Source: Argopecten irradians | Taxonomy: Eukaryota > Mollusca > Bivalvia > Pectinida > Pectinidae | DNA length: 64,000 bases | Assembly: GCF_041381155.1 (NCBI RefSeq) | Contig: NC_091134.1 | Span: 38,523,338-38,587,337 of the forward strand | Direction of reading: 5' to 3' | Shown: positions 34,801 through 46,550 of the stretch, piece by piece | Position numbering within the stretch: position 1 is the first letter of the stretch | Layout of the letters: the number at the start of each line of letters is the position of its first letter | Program-made: the position numbers and the translations under genes | The notes under the pieces: generated by a model | What the model was told of the DNA's origin: nothing | The model's input: only the letters and a program-made list of their open reading frames with translations | Database searches by the model: none

Positions 34801-37753
34801 GATGCCACCTACTTTGTACCGTATAAGTATCATTGTCATAACCAGGAATTTTACACCTGAAACAAGGTATACTAGTTTGTATATACTGGTTTATCCGATG
34901 CAATACACATGTCGCATGAGGTTGTAAAACATGGCTACCCATGCAATACAACTTTGTGTCACTGCGTAAACAAAATTATAATTTTCTCGGTAAAGTTTTA
35001 ATGTTATTTACAGAAACTAGCTTAGTTTTACTGTAATGAATGAAAACAGTGGGATTTGCGCTGAAAATGTCGCGCAATTTTCATGTATGATTTGCAAATG
35101 CGGCTTTCTTAAAACTAATTTCTCAAAATGGTGGACTATCATAAAAAGGTAAAATTGAATAAAACTTTGAGGTATGAGAGAACAATACTTGTTTGTTTGA
35201 TCATTTTAACGTCCTATTAACAGTTATGGTCATGTAAGGACGGCCTCCCATGTATGCGTTGTGTTGCGTGTATGTTGTGCGAGGTGCGTGTTTTTGGAGA
35301 CTATGGTATATTCATGTTGTGTCTTCTTGTATAGTGGAACTTTTGCCCTTTTTATAGTGCTATATCACTGAATCATGCTGCCGAAGACACCAATCAACAC
35401 ACCCCACCCGGTCACATTATACTGTTTTCACTTTTGGATATGAAGGATAGGGATATTTTACCCTTGGGATCACAAAATGTTGTAAAACTCTCGGCAAGCC
35501 TGGGTTTTGTGACCCTCAGGTAGAAGAGCCGTATCTTTCACATCCACAAAATGAAGTCTTCTAAAATATAACTATATATATCAATTTAAATAGTATATTA
35601 AACAAGTTTTCAATTATCTATATCATTTTATATCTGACGAGCAAAAATAACAAGAGGCCCAGAGGGCCTGTATCGCTCACCTGGTTTTTTGTTAGTAATT
35701 ATCACAAGACTCTGACAATTAGAAAAATAAGCAAAATTGACTCCCAAAGTTTAATTTTGAATCACAACCATACAATGATGCTATTGATACCATACAAATA
35801 TGCTATCCAATACATAGGTTCAGAGACAAAGTAATTTATATGAAAGTAGTAGCCTAATTGACCTTTTTGACCTCGCATCTATTGCTGTCTAAGGCCCCGG
35901 GGGTCAGCCCTACAATTTCAAATCCCAACCGTATAAGGAGGCTACCATTGCATTATAAGTGCTCTTCCATTCTTAGTTGCAGAGAAGAAGTCGTTTATAT
36001 GGAAATAGCTAAATTAACCCCTTTTGACCCCACCCTTCAGGCCCCCGGGGGGTCAGCCCCATCATTTGCAAAATTTTGAATCCAAACCCTATAAGGATGT
36101 AACCATTGCATTATGAGCGTAATCCCATGTTAAGTTGCAGAGAAAAAGTCATTTATATGGAAATTGACCACTTTTGACCCCGCCCCTCAGGCCCCCGGGG
36201 GTCAGCCCTATCATTTGCACAATTTGGAATCCCCACCCTATAAGGATGCTACCATTGCATTATGGGTGCTATACCATGCTTAGTTGCAGAGAAGAAGTCA
36301 TTTATATGGAAATAGCCAAATTGACCCCTTTTGACCCCGCCCCTCAGGCCCCCGGGGGTCAGCCCTATCATTTGCACAATTTTGAATCCCCACCCTATAA
36401 GGAGGCTACCATTGCATTATGGGTGCTATACCATGCTTAGTTTCAGAAGAAGTTGTTTATATGAAAATAGCCAAATTGGCCCTTTTTGACCCCGCCCCTC
36501 AGGCCCCCGGGGGATCAGCCCCATCATTTGCACAATTTTGGAATCCCCACCTATAAGGATGCTACCATTGCATTATGGGTGCTATACCATGCTTAGTTTC
36601 AGAGAAGAAGTCGTTTATTTGGAAATAGCCAAATTGGCCCCTTTTGACCCCGCCCCTCAGGCCCCCGGGGGGGTCAGCCCCATCATTTGTACAATTTTGA
36701 ATCCCCACCCTATAACGATACTACCATTGCATTATGAGTGCTATCTCATGCTTGGTTTCAGAGAAGTCGTTTTTTGGAAATAGCCAAATTGACCCCATTT
36801 TGACCCCGCCCCTCAGGCCCCCGGGGGTCAGCCCCATCATTTGTACAATTTTGAATCCCCACCCTATAACGATACTACCATAGCATTATGAGTGCTATCT
36901 CTTGCTTAGTTTCAGAGAAGAAGTCATTTTTATGGAAATAGCCAAATTGACCTTTGACCCCGCCCCTCAGGCCCCCGGGAGGTCAGCCCCATCATTTGTA
37001 CAATTTTGAATCCCCCATCCTATAAGGATGCTACCATTGCATTATGGTGCTATCCTATGCTTGGTTTCAGAGAAGAAGTCGTTTTTTATGGAAATAGCCA
37101 AATTGATCCGTTTTGACCCCGCCCCTCAGGCCCCCCGGGGGTCAGCCCCATCATTTGTACAATTTTGAATCCCCACCCTATAACGATACTACCATAGCAT
37201 TATGAGTGCTTGCTATCCTTGCTTAGTTTCAGAGAAGAAGTCGTTTATATGGAAATAGCCAAATTGACCCCTTTTGGCCCCGCCCCTCAGGCCCCTGGGG
37301 GGTCAGCCCCATCATTTGTACAATTTTCAGTTAGTAGCCCATAAGGATGCTACCAGTCAAATTTTGTTGAAATTCGACCAGCGGTTATGGAGAAGAAGTC
37401 GATTGTTGACGGACGACGGACGCTGCGGTATCCCATAAGCTCACCTCGGTCCTTCGGACCAGGTGAGCTAATAACACACTCTTAAATGAATTTCTTCATC
37501 AAATCATGTAAAAAACAATATCGCGGATAATACCATCCTGACGCTTCACTGATTATAATATGATGGCATAGATTTCCTATGGAATCTCATCCAATAGAAA
37601 CATTACTTACCGGTGTTGAGGAACTGCTAGTAATACCGCTGAAATAACCGTAAACAGTCCACTGAAAACGGATGCAAGACATACAAGGAAATATATATAC
37701 TTCTGGTAGCGCCCGAATGCACCTAAGCTTGCGATTACTTTATCGAAGTTCAT
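25883..37753 (-). CDS. SLC22-type organic ion transporter, complete (copy 1)
   Basis: Nine exons, minus strand: 37611-37753, 34637-34856, 34072-34175, 33455-33609, 32852-33020, 32116-32349, 27510-27736, 26688-26869, 25883-26077. All junctions are GT-AG and in phase; 542 aa. This major-facilitator family moves organic cations, anions or carnitine across the plasma membrane with 12 helices. Seen in order: MNFDKVIASLGAFGRYQ start; a large extracellular loop in exon 2 with cysteines and NDT/NSS/NVS glycosylation sequons; NLVCRNAQKTAMAKSFFFAG; FGRKTSLLVGA (motif A); GLELVGPSKR; LLPESPRWLITKQR; YYGLTLNTENLGGNFYLNF; LLMDRIGRKRLF; YSAELFPTVVRG; LPETMGQELPETIQ. Introns hold large repeats: a hairpin-ended element in intron 1, a MITE in intron 5, the exon-derived minisatellite in intron 6. 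The substrate cannot be predicted. The C terminus after FGK is the least certain part. Confidence 0.9.
26334..26607 (+). mobile_element. ~526 bp retroposed family, 5'-truncated, in SLC22 intron 8
   Basis: Keeps the 3' half: GGACGACTGGTTCGCCCGTT to GTTAATTAATCAAACAAACA. It is antisense to the SLC22 transcript and lies about 80 bases past the donor of exon 8. Confidence 0.7.
27005..27183 (+). mobile_element. ~526 bp retroposed family, 5'-truncated, in SLC22 intron 7
   Basis: Diverged 3' ~175 bases, from ATAGCTATATAAAAAGGC to a tail of repeated CAAACAAGCAAACAAACA. Confidence 0.65.
27737..31980 (-). repeat. Exon-derived minisatellite, 27/23 bp units, ~160 copies
   Basis: About 4.2 kb of head-to-tail units with few interruptions. 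On the transcript strand the 27-base unit is GTGTGTGATCACTATG followed by TCATATTA and then CAG. The first 24 bases equal the first 24 bases of SLC22 exon 7 (27736 downward), and CAG is the acceptor end. A shorter 23-base unit lacks four bases between the GATCAC and TGTC blocks (CTATGTC becomes CTGTC region) and alternates irregularly with the long one. A variant with AGGAG in place of AGGTG is also common. Units near both edges are the most diverged (27740-27830 and 31770-31980), the centre the most uniform, as expected of unequal exchange. Every unit carries a possible 3' splice site. Confidence 0.93.
32685..32830. mobile_element. MITE relic beside SLC22 exon 5 donor
   Basis: GGTTTCGAGATGTC, CCTCGTGGGTAAAGTAC and CAATCACCGGAAGGTGGAG match the hairpin MITE at 5926-6118; the right arm ends TTTTACCCACGCC. 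Its edge is about 25 bases from the exon 5 splice donor (32851). Confidence 0.55.
33310..33392 (-). repeat. tRNA-like SINE head, in SLC22 intron 4
   Basis: On the minus strand GGTGGTATAATGGTTCAAAC is followed by GGGGTTCGATCC, an A-box/B-box arrangement like a tRNA. No full cloverleaf or tail could be drawn, so it is taken as a SINE head rather than a gene. It is 62 bases into intron 3/4 territory, upstream of exon 5. Confidence 0.5.
35188..35432 (-). mobile_element. ~526 bp retroposed family, 5'-truncated, in SLC22 intron 1
   Basis: Minus-strand copy: tail TTGTTTGTTTGATCATTTTA at 35190, ending near CCCACCCGGTCACATTATAC. It has the same orientation as the SLC22 transcript. Confidence 0.75.
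35649..37473 (+). mobile_element. Hairpin-ended element with ~155 bp tandem units, in SLC22 intron 1
   Basis: Starts AACAAGAGGCCCAGAGGGCC (hairpin around AGA), then TGTATCGCTCACCTGG. Ends with GACGGACGACGGACG, a hairpin CTCACCTCGGTCC TTC GGACCAGGTGAG, and GCTAATAAC. About nine units between, each with CCGCCCCTCAGGCCCCCGGG, AATCCCCACCCTATAAGG and TACCATTGCATTATG (starts near 36031, 36181, 36341, 36496, 36652, 36812, 36965, 37118, 37275). Open frames across it are by-products of the repeat. Confidence 0.85.
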
Positions 37754-38104
37754 AACGGTTTAAAAGGATAGCGATTCAGCTACTATGCTATGGAGTTACA
37801 TCACTTCTCTTCGTTCACATTATCAATAAAATGATTGAATGAATAATTATTATAAGCATGTTGGTATTATATAGTCTAAGTAATGTCCAAGCTGTTGCTG
37901 TTTAACATATACCACACAAATGGTGTATAAAAGGTCATGTTGTTATCTTTATGAAATAATACTCCGAAATGATATGTGCCATCACAAAACCTGATTTGTT
38001 ATAAAAAGAGATTCAAGGACATTTACGATCGTCTGACTACATTATTCATAAGTATCCATTGGTCCCGTACTTCCGTGTTCTAAATAACTTTGCACAATGA
38101 ACAG

Positions 38105-38522
38105 TAAAATCCGAAGTAGTTACTTGAACCTGCTGCCCCTATTGCATGGTCATAAAAGGCGACTAAATTTAGGATCTGATCTTTTCTCTTCTTCCTAACT
38201 GACTTTATGTTTCCTAATGCCTCCCTTGGCACCGCCTCACTTTTGGCCTTGAGTTTCTTCTCCTGCTTAGCGCTCAGCAAACAGGTAGTTGGACGACTGG
38301 TTCGCCCGTTGTCAGTATAATGTGACCGGGTGGGGTGTGTTGCTTGGTGTCTTCGGCGGCATGCTTCAGTGATATAGCACTATAAAAAGGGCAAAAGTTC
38401 CACTATACAAGAAGACACAACACGAAAATACCAGTCTCCCAAAACACACACCTCGCACTTCACACGCGCTACTTACTGCATACATGGGAGGCCGTCCTTA
38501 CATGACCCTGGCTGTTAAAATA
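38105..38522 (+). mobile_element. ~526 bp retroposed family, internal deletion
   Basis: Starts at CTGCTGCCCCTATTGCATGG and runs to CATGACCCTGGCTGTTAA. The GCGTTCGCCCC to GTCTATAA stretch is missing compared with 56711-57236. It lies ~350 bases upstream of SLC22 copy 1 and could overlap its promoter. Confidence 0.7.
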
Positions 38523-39560
38523 ATAATAAAAAATGAGAATATTCCATTTAGAATAATCCTGGTTTTAGAATCTTTAAACCTTTTACGTTGTCGGGATGAC
38601 ACTTCACATCTCCATAATTGTATTATAATGGTACTAAAAAAGGATGGGATCTAGAACTGTAAGCCAATCACTACCCAATACTACGTTACCTTTATTTCAA
38701 CACAGAATAGATAGGTAATATCTCACAATACAAGGTTTATTTTTTGTGCGAGACTTGCAGACATGGTCAGGCATGATCATAAAAGGCGACTTTGATTGAT
38801 ATTGCAGTGATAACGTGACAAACAATAAAATTAAGACCACCGTTGTTTTCTGTAGAGAGCCAATTTAAAAATAAAATTGAATAAAAAAAGCAGGCCATTT
38901 GTATCCGTACTGTTATTAACGATATGTGAGCCATTATTAAAATATATGCAGATTAATAGAAATCCCCGTGCATAAAGGGTTGAAATCACAACCCGAGGGT
39001 TAATTCATGAATGTCCGATCCGAGGCTTGCCTGTAGGGAATGATTCTTTTTCCCCATATACAAAAGAAGAGATAATAGTCTAAAAAGAAGCATTTTCAAC
39101 GCGACATAAACATGGTTCCGTCGACTGCACATAAATATTGATGTTGTCATCGACAAAGCAAGCCACGGTTACACCGCATTAAGTCATGACGTCACATAAT
39201 TGTCCTTATGTTCAAAAGGTTAGCGCGCAATTTGTCATACCATAGGGGTTGACAAAGAAATCTCTCATGGCTAAAACCGGTGTCACATTAATGAATGGTG
39301 GGGTAAACCTCAGCAACACTCCCTCACTTGATTGAGGGCCTTCCCAAAGAAGCAGTAAGAATACCTACACAAGTGGGAACTATTAATATAGAGACCCTAT
39401 CACAGTAGGAGTAAAATGGAAGTAGTGGTAACAAATATTATTAGTTAATGGAAAATCCTGATATTCAGTTTTTATTACCCAAGACGTATCATTTGACCGC
39501 CTTCAGGTGTGCGCTCGCCCCACAGAGGAAAGCTCTTTGGCCGATGCACACTTTATAAAA
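38523..39560. other. Intergenic between the SLC22 copies, part 1
   Basis: No conserved frame. Nothing beyond single-copy-looking AT-rich DNA was noticed. Confidence 0.3.
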
Positions 39561-39835
39561 GTAGTAGTTTCAGCATAAAGGGAGTGGGACGACTGGTTTG
39601 GCCGTTGTCAGTATAATATGACCTGGTGGGATGTGCTGGTTTTGTGTCTTCGGTGGCATGCTTCAGTGGTATAGCACTATACAAAGACAAGTGTTTCTAT
39701 ATTGTAAGACAAAGCACGAACATACTTTAGCTTCCTAAAATACCCACCACTCTCTATACACATCGCATGTAAAGGAAGCCGTACTTACATGATCCTGGCT
39801 GTTAATAGGGCGTTAATTTTATACACCAAGCCAAA
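39561..39835 (+). mobile_element. ~526 bp retroposed family, diverged 5'-truncated copy
   Basis: GGAGTGGGACGACTGGTTTG to CTGGCTGTTAATAGGGCGTT, with the tail replaced by ATACACCAAGCC. Substitutions are frequent, so it is an older copy. Confidence 0.65.
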
Positions 39836-41310
39836 CCAATCTATGTAATGAAACTGTATTCGATAATATAATATTCTCTCTAATATTAAATTATAACTGT
39901 AACTTCATATCTTAAACTGACGTAGAACACTTAATATAAATCATTTAGGGCCAAACTACAAGTCAAAGCATAAGCTAAACGATCTTAATAAAAGATACAT
40001 AATAATTGCATCTTGAAGATTAGGACATTAAGACATAGGCAATTAATAACTAAAACACAGATTGGTTGTGTTGAAATAGTTTTGGCTAAAACACATTAGA
40101 AATCTCATGCACAATGTTGTTGAATGAAAGGATAAAAATGTTGAGTTGATGAAATGGGAAAACATCGGTAGGGATCGCCCCAATCATCTTCATACTTTTC
40201 CCGCCAATTCATTACGATTGCAATTTTTGATGTAATCTGTTTAATATGTTTATTCTTGAAACAGTGTCTCGTAAGCCTATGATTATATGTTATGACTGGA
40301 TGTTGACTTTAGTTAGTTTTTATACCATTGTATTTTTATATTCTTGACCGTTTTATGTATATATTTACATGCGACAAGTAAATACAATATTTTTATTGGT
40401 ATTATTTAATGTATATAGATTATACAGTATTCACATTGAGGAGATAAACAGTTTATCCGCTTATCGGTAAGTACTCTTCTATATTATTTATCGACAGATT
40501 CGGTAGAGGTATGTGTAACATATTTCCAATGATATAATATCAACCAAATGTAACAAAGTAATAACATTAATTAAATTTGTTAATATACAGAAACGCATTA
40601 AATCATTGGTTCGTTCATTTACTCCATCAATCGATCAATCCACCTGTCAGTATTTGAAAATACGTATTAATATTATTATGTAACACAATAAACTTTAGAA
40701 ATATATTCTTGGTTTCATATAAAACCCAGGAAATGATCATCGTCAAATGTATATTGTCTATCTTTCATTTCAGGATTTGCGTAGAAACATAAATAAAACG
40801 AAATAAAAACACTGCAACCACTGTTCTCTGATATGGAAATATTTTCTTATCTTTATTAGAAGCACCTCCATCGACGGAGCATAAATGATATTCCTCATTT
40901 GAACAATAATTGGTGTTAAATCGTGTATATATATATGTGTAATTAACACAAAAAATAATATGAAATTATTAATTGTGCCTTTGGTGCATTCGCAATCAGT
41001 ACTTCATTCCATTTAAAATATAGTACAATGGAATTTTTCGGGATGCAATCAAGTATTTATATTTATAACTTTAAGTAAAATTAGAAACTCAAACTTTTCA
41101 ATGGTGGTAATGTAAAATAAGTAACTTTTGTAACTGAACTAAAATACTAAATTGTCTGCTCTTGTTTTTAATAGTGAAAAAATACCATGTCAGCGGTGGA
41201 GCATCTTTAAAGTATGTTGATAATACCGCCGAGTTACATTTAAGTTACACAGACTAAATTATATTGTTATTCCTTCATTCACAGTTTTCTGTGTAAGTTT
41301 ACATTTTAGC
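39836..41310. other. Intergenic between the SLC22 copies, part 2
   Basis: Very AT-rich, with no conserved frame, array or inverted repeat seen. Confidence 0.3.
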
Positions 41311-41420
41311 CAACCATCAGACGTGGGTTATTCAAATAGCCTTTCGTCCGTGGTTCGTCCGTTCGTTAAAAATTCTTGTTACGAATACCATTATTTCTAA
41401 AAAATACAGAAGGGATATCA
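41311..41420 (-). mobile_element. End fragment of hairpin-ended family 2
   Basis: CCATCAGACGTGGGTTATTC, CGCCTTTCGTCCG-like bases and AAAATTCTTGTTACG match, on the opposite strand, the end of the element at 24561-25548. Only ~110 bases remain. Confidence 0.55.
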
Positions 41421-42281
41421 TGAATAGGTTATATTCTCCAATTACAAGTTTTGCATTAATACTCGACGATGTGTGTGCAAATCAAAATGTTTTCATGTTA
41501 AACTCTGTTCCACTCCCTCAAATATGTTTCTGACAAAGTTTGGTCAATGTAGAACTCTGACTAGTATTGAAAATGTTGACGGAAGGACAGGTCGCACCAG
41601 GGGAGCTATTAAAACCAAACAACTGTAAACTTGGAATTTTATCTTACATATATTTGAACTTAATAGCTTTAGCACTCTTAAGTATGCCACATTGTATCGT
41701 ACTAAACGACAGAGTTTTGATCAACATCAGTAGATATATTCTTGTCATTTTTTTCGTTACGTATGCCGCTCTTCAACTTGTAAGTTGATCTGCAATGAAA
41801 TTAAAAGTACAAATTACAACAATGTGTAAATATTTCTACTACTTCTATGATAATTTCACAATGGGTATTAAATGATAAAACAATTTAATGAACAGTTCAT
41901 TATGGAATGAACTCAAATTTTGTATAGTGGAATAACAAGTGTATTTCATAGAAATTGTAAATAGATATTAGATATAAATGCATACGTTCCAAACTGGATA
42001 CCATCTCCAATATCATCAGGTAATTCCTGACCCATGGTCTCCGGAAGATATAAGGAAAGAAGTCCCGTGAGGATAGATGACACTCCAAATAACGCCAGTG
42101 GGAAAGCCTTTCCTTGATTCCCTCCTATATAGGTACCCTGTAATACATTTAGTGCTTTAGTGTTTTAAAATATATAGGGTTCCGATTTTGGCGAATCCCT
42201 TTTTATGAAAAATCTATACATTCTGATTGTGTATTATCTATCCGTTGTAATTCTTTTTACAAGAGACTCAATATTACATTT

Positions 42282-42362
42282 GTTTGTTTGATGAATTAAC
42301 TAACGTCCGATTAACAACCAGGGTCGGTAAGGATGGCCTCCCATGTATGCGGCGTGTTGATT
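42282..42362 (-). mobile_element. ~526 bp retroposed family, 3' end only
   Basis: Tail TTTGTTTGTTTGATGAATTA then GTCCGATTAACAACCAGGG and CCTCCCATGTATGCGG. About 80 bases, in intron 8 of SLC22 copy 2. Confidence 0.65.
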
Positions 42363-43023
42363 GTAAGAATTCATGTCTATTTATATTTTTTTTAAACAAT
42401 TTTTCATTAAAACGGCATAATAATCCGTATCTTGAAGATCAGTAAATCAACAAAAGAAACTTAGGGTACATATAATACAAGAAGTTATCAAATTTCCCTG
42501 ATTAGACACCAGCAAATTCAGCAATTGATATGCATACCGTGCCATTTTCAATTAGTAGACGATCACGTAACTTTAAAGACCAAAAGAAACAGTCGAACAT
42601 GTGTCGTTTATGACAGCAAGGAATTTTCCGGTAGTGGTAGAACAAGTTATTTTTCGTGAACATGTTAATTTATGGCAACTAATTTATATTGTTTAACATA
42701 TTATAATGATATATTCAAATTATCACATATGATAACTGTTTATGTAATAAGTAAGGTTTGTTTATGAAATAAGGACAATATCAAGATTATGTATTTATTC
42801 AAAATATCTTGAATCTAAATTAACTTCATCTCATTCAAATCCATTGATATTAATGATATATTCCATCTTCAGTGATAGTACAGTTATTTTATTACTAAAC
42901 CTTGAATATAATATCCCTGACTGGATCCAAAAATACATAGGTGGATGACCACTGGCAAATAAGCCATTATGGACATATCCAGTCATTTATATTATATTCT
43001 AATCTCTAAATTATGATTATATA

Positions 43024-43402
43024 TATTTTTGAAAAGCAATAAATTTCGCACATAAGTATATTGGAGATGATATCTTAAATACTGTCCTTATCCCAACATT
43101 ATTCATCAATACAATTGCTACAGTATATGTTCATGAATATGTTTAAAATTAGAACTTTGTTGAATCATATGTATATACTCATTGTTACTAGGAGAAAACT
43201 AATATAGGCAATGCCTGTTGTTTAATCCTTTTTCGTTATTCGAAATAAAATTTGTTGAAATGAAAAAACATGTGAATTACATAAACTACGTATGCAACAC
43301 CGTACATCGTGCGTAAATTGATACTAGACCAGATACTACCAGATACAAATAATGGTATAAGTCTCTCAGATATTACAGAAATCTATTTTTAGTACATTTT
43401 AA
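43024..43402 (+). repeat. ~379 bp direct repeat flanking an array (left copy)
   Basis: Begins TATTTTTGAAAAGCAATAAA and ends TTTTTAGTACATTTTAA. The copy at 45728-46104 is nearly identical; differences include GAAAACTAA versus GAACACTAA and one missing TC in AAGTCTCTCAG. A tandem array fills the space between. Confidence 0.9.
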
Positions 43403-45727
43403 ACAGGGGTCAAATAGGCTAAAATCCTTTAAACAACTTCTTGTGAATAACTAAGAGGCCTAGAGACCTGATATTAGGCCTGTGGCATGCTGGGATGAAG
43501 GGCTACCAAGTTTGTTCAAATAAATGACCTTGACCTTCATTCAAGGTCACAGGGGTCAAATAGGCTAAAATCTTTAAACAACTTCTTCTCAAGAACCAGA
43601 AGGCCCAGGGTACTGATATTGGGCCTGTGACATGCTTGGATGAAGGGCGTACCAAGTTTGTTCAAATGAATGACCTTGACCTTCAATCAAGATCACAGGG
43701 GTCAAAAAGGCCAAAATCTTTAAACAACTTCTTCTCAAGAACCAGAAGGCCCAGGGTACTGATATTTGCCCTGTAGGATGCTGGGATGAAGGGCTACCAA
43801 GTTTGTTCAAAATAAATGACCTTGACCTTCATTCAAGGTCACACTGGTCAAATAGGCTAAAATCCTTTAAATAACTTCTTGTGAATAACTAAGAGGCCTA
43901 GAGGACCTGATATAGGCCTGTGGCATGCTGGGATGAAGGGCTACCAAGTTTTGTTCAAAATAAATGACATTGACCTTCATTCAAGGTCACGAGGGTCAAA
44001 AAGGCTAAAATCTTTAAACAACTTCTTTGTGAATAACTAAGAGGCCTAGAGACCTGATATTAGGCCTGTGGCAATGCTGAAATGAAGGGCTACCAAGTTT
44101 GTTCAAATAAATTTACATTGACCTTCATTCAAGGTCACGAGGGTCAAATAGGCTAAAATCTTTAAACAACTTCTTCTCAAGAACCAGAAGGCCCAGGTTA
44201 CTGATATTTGCCCTTAGGATGCTGGGATGAAGGGCTACCAAGTTTGTTCAAATAAATGACCTTGACCTTCATTCAAGGTCACGAGGGTCAAAAAAGGCTA
44301 AAATCTTTAAACAACTTCTTCTCAAGAACCAGAAGGCCCAGGGTACTGATATTTTTGCCCTGTTATGGATGCTGGGATGAAGGCTACCAAGTTTTTTCAA
44401 ATAAATGACCTTGACCTTCATTCAAGGTCACGAGGGTCAAATAGGCTAAAATATTTAAAAACGACTTCTTTCTCAAGAACCAGAAAGGCCCAGGGTACTC
44501 ATATTGGGACTGTGACATGCTTGGATTAAGGGCTACCAAGTTTGTTCGAATAAATTACCTTGACCTTCATTCAAGGTCACAGGGGTCAAATAGGCTAAAA
44601 TCCTTTAAATAACTTCTTGTGAATAACTAAGGAGCCTATAGACCTGATATTAGGCCTGTGGGATGAAGGGCTACCAAGTTTGTTCAAATAAATGACATTG
44701 ACCTTCATTCAAGGTCACGGAGGGTCAAATAGGCTAAAATCTTTAAACAACTTCTTGTGATAACTAAGAGGCCTAGAGACCTGATATTAGGCCTGTGGCA
44801 TGCTGAAATGAAGGGCTACCAAGTTTGTTCAAATAAATTACATTGACCCTTCATTCAAGGTCACGAGGGTCAAATAGGCTAAAATCTTTAAACAACTTCT
44901 TCTCAAGAACCAGAAGGCCCAGGGTACTGATATTTGCCCTGTAGGATGCTGGGATGAAGGGCTACCAAGTTTGTTCAAATAAATGACCATTGACCTTCAT
45001 TCAAGGTCACGAGGGTCAAATAGGCTAAAATCTTTAAACAACTTCTTCTCAAGAACCAGAAGGCCCAGGGTACTGATATTTGCCCTGTAGGATGCTGGGA
45101 TGAAGGGCTACCAAGTTTGTTCAAATAAATGACCTTGACCTTCATTCAAGGTCACGAGGGTCAAAAAGGCTAAAATCTTTAAACAACTTCTTCTCAAGAA
45201 CCAGAAGGCCCAGGGTACTGATATTTGCCCTGTAGGATGCTTGGGATGAAGGGCTACCAAGTTTGTTCAAATAAATGACCTTGACCTTCATTCAAGGTCA
45301 CGAGGGTCAAATAGGCTAAAATCTTTAAAAGACTTCTTCTCAAGAACCAGAAGGCCCAGGGTACTCATATTGGGACTGTGACATGCTTGGATGAAGGGCT
45401 ACCAAGTTTGTTCGAATAAATGACCTTGACCTTCATTCAAGGTCACAGGGGTCAAATAGGCTAAAATCCTTTAAACAACTTTTTGTGAATAACTAAGAGG
45501 CCTATAGACCTGATATTAGGCCTGTGGATGAAGGGCTACCAAGTTTGTTCAAATAAATGACATTGACCTTCATTCAAGGTCCACGAGGGTCAAATAGGCT
45601 AAAATCTTTAAACAACTTCTTCTTGAATAACTAAGAGGCCTAGAGACCTGATATTAGGCCATGTGGCATGCTGGAATGAAGGGCTACCAAGTTTTGTTTC
45701 AAATAAATTACATTGACCAATCATTTT
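43403..45727 (+). repeat. ~146 bp tandem array, ~16 units
   Basis: Each unit has GGTCAAATAGGCTAAAATC, ACAACTTCTTGTGAATAAC or the variant CTTCTCAAGAACCAGAAGGC, GATGAAGGGCTACCAAGTTT and TGACCTTGACCTTCATTCAA. Two unit types (GAGGCCTAGAGACCTG and AAGGCCCAGGGTACTG) alternate in blocks, implying multi-unit exchange. It lies in intron 8 of SLC22 copy 2. No hairpin ends like those of the other arrays are seen; the flanks are the direct repeats instead. Confidence 0.88.
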
Positions 45728-46104
45728 TATTTTTGAAAAGCAATAAATTTCGCACATAAGTATATTGGAGATGATATCTTAAATACTGTCCTTATCCCAA
45801 CATTATTCATCAATACAATTGCTACAGTATATGTTCATGAATATGTTTAAAATTAGAACTTTGTTGAATCATATGTATATACTCATTGTTACTAGGAGAA
45901 CACTAATATAGGCAATGCCTGTTGTTTAATCCTTTTTCGTTATTCGAAATAAAATTTGTTGAAATGAAAAAACATGTGAATTACATAAACTACGTATGCA
46001 ACACCGTACATCGTGCGTAAATTGATACTAGACCAGATACTACCAGATACAAATAATGGTATAAGTCTCAGATATTACAGAAATCTATTTTTAGTACATT
46101 TTAA
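45728..46104 (+). repeat. ~377 bp direct repeat flanking an array (right copy)
   Basis: Right partner of 43024-43402. It is followed at once by the tail of a minus-strand ~526 bp family copy. Confidence 0.9.
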
Positions 46105-46550
46105 CAGCCAGGGTCATGTAAGGACGGCCTCCCATGTATGCAGCAAGTAGCGCGTGTGAAGTGCGAGGTGTGTGTTTTGGGAGACTGGTATGTTCGTGTT
46201 GTGTCTTCTTGTATAGAGGAACTGTTGCCCTTTTTATTGTGCTATACCACTGAAGCATGCCGCCAAAGACACCACGCAACACACCCCATCCGGTCACATT
46301 ATACTGACAACGGGCAAACCAGTCGTTCCACTGAGCGCTAAGCAGGAGCAAAAACTACCATTTTTATAGACTTAGGGGCGTCTCGGCCAGGGGACAATAC
46401 CCAGAGCCTTCCTCACAGAGGCGAACGCTCAACTCAAGGCCAAAAGTGAGGCGGTGCCAAGGGAGGCATTAGGAAAGATGAAGTCAGTTAGGAAGAAAAG
46501 AAAAGATAAGATCCTAAATTTAGTTGCCTTTTACGATCTCCCTACCTGCA
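46103..46550 (-). mobile_element. ~526 bp retroposed family, near full-length
   Basis: Runs from ACAGCCAGGGTCATGTAAGG to the 5' end CCCTACCTGCAGGG, with about 30 bases missing after the 5' end. The retained 5' GCCCTGCAGGTAGGG matches the copies at 17947 and 56711. Confidence 0.7.

Noticed and set aside
35858-36783. Open frames containing EIAKLTPFDP-like repeats
   Set aside because: Products of the ~155 bp tandem unit in the element at 35649-37473.
43024-46104. Long terminal repeats of a retroelement
   Set aside because: The ~378 bp flanks do not begin TG or end CA, and only a non-coding tandem array lies between them.
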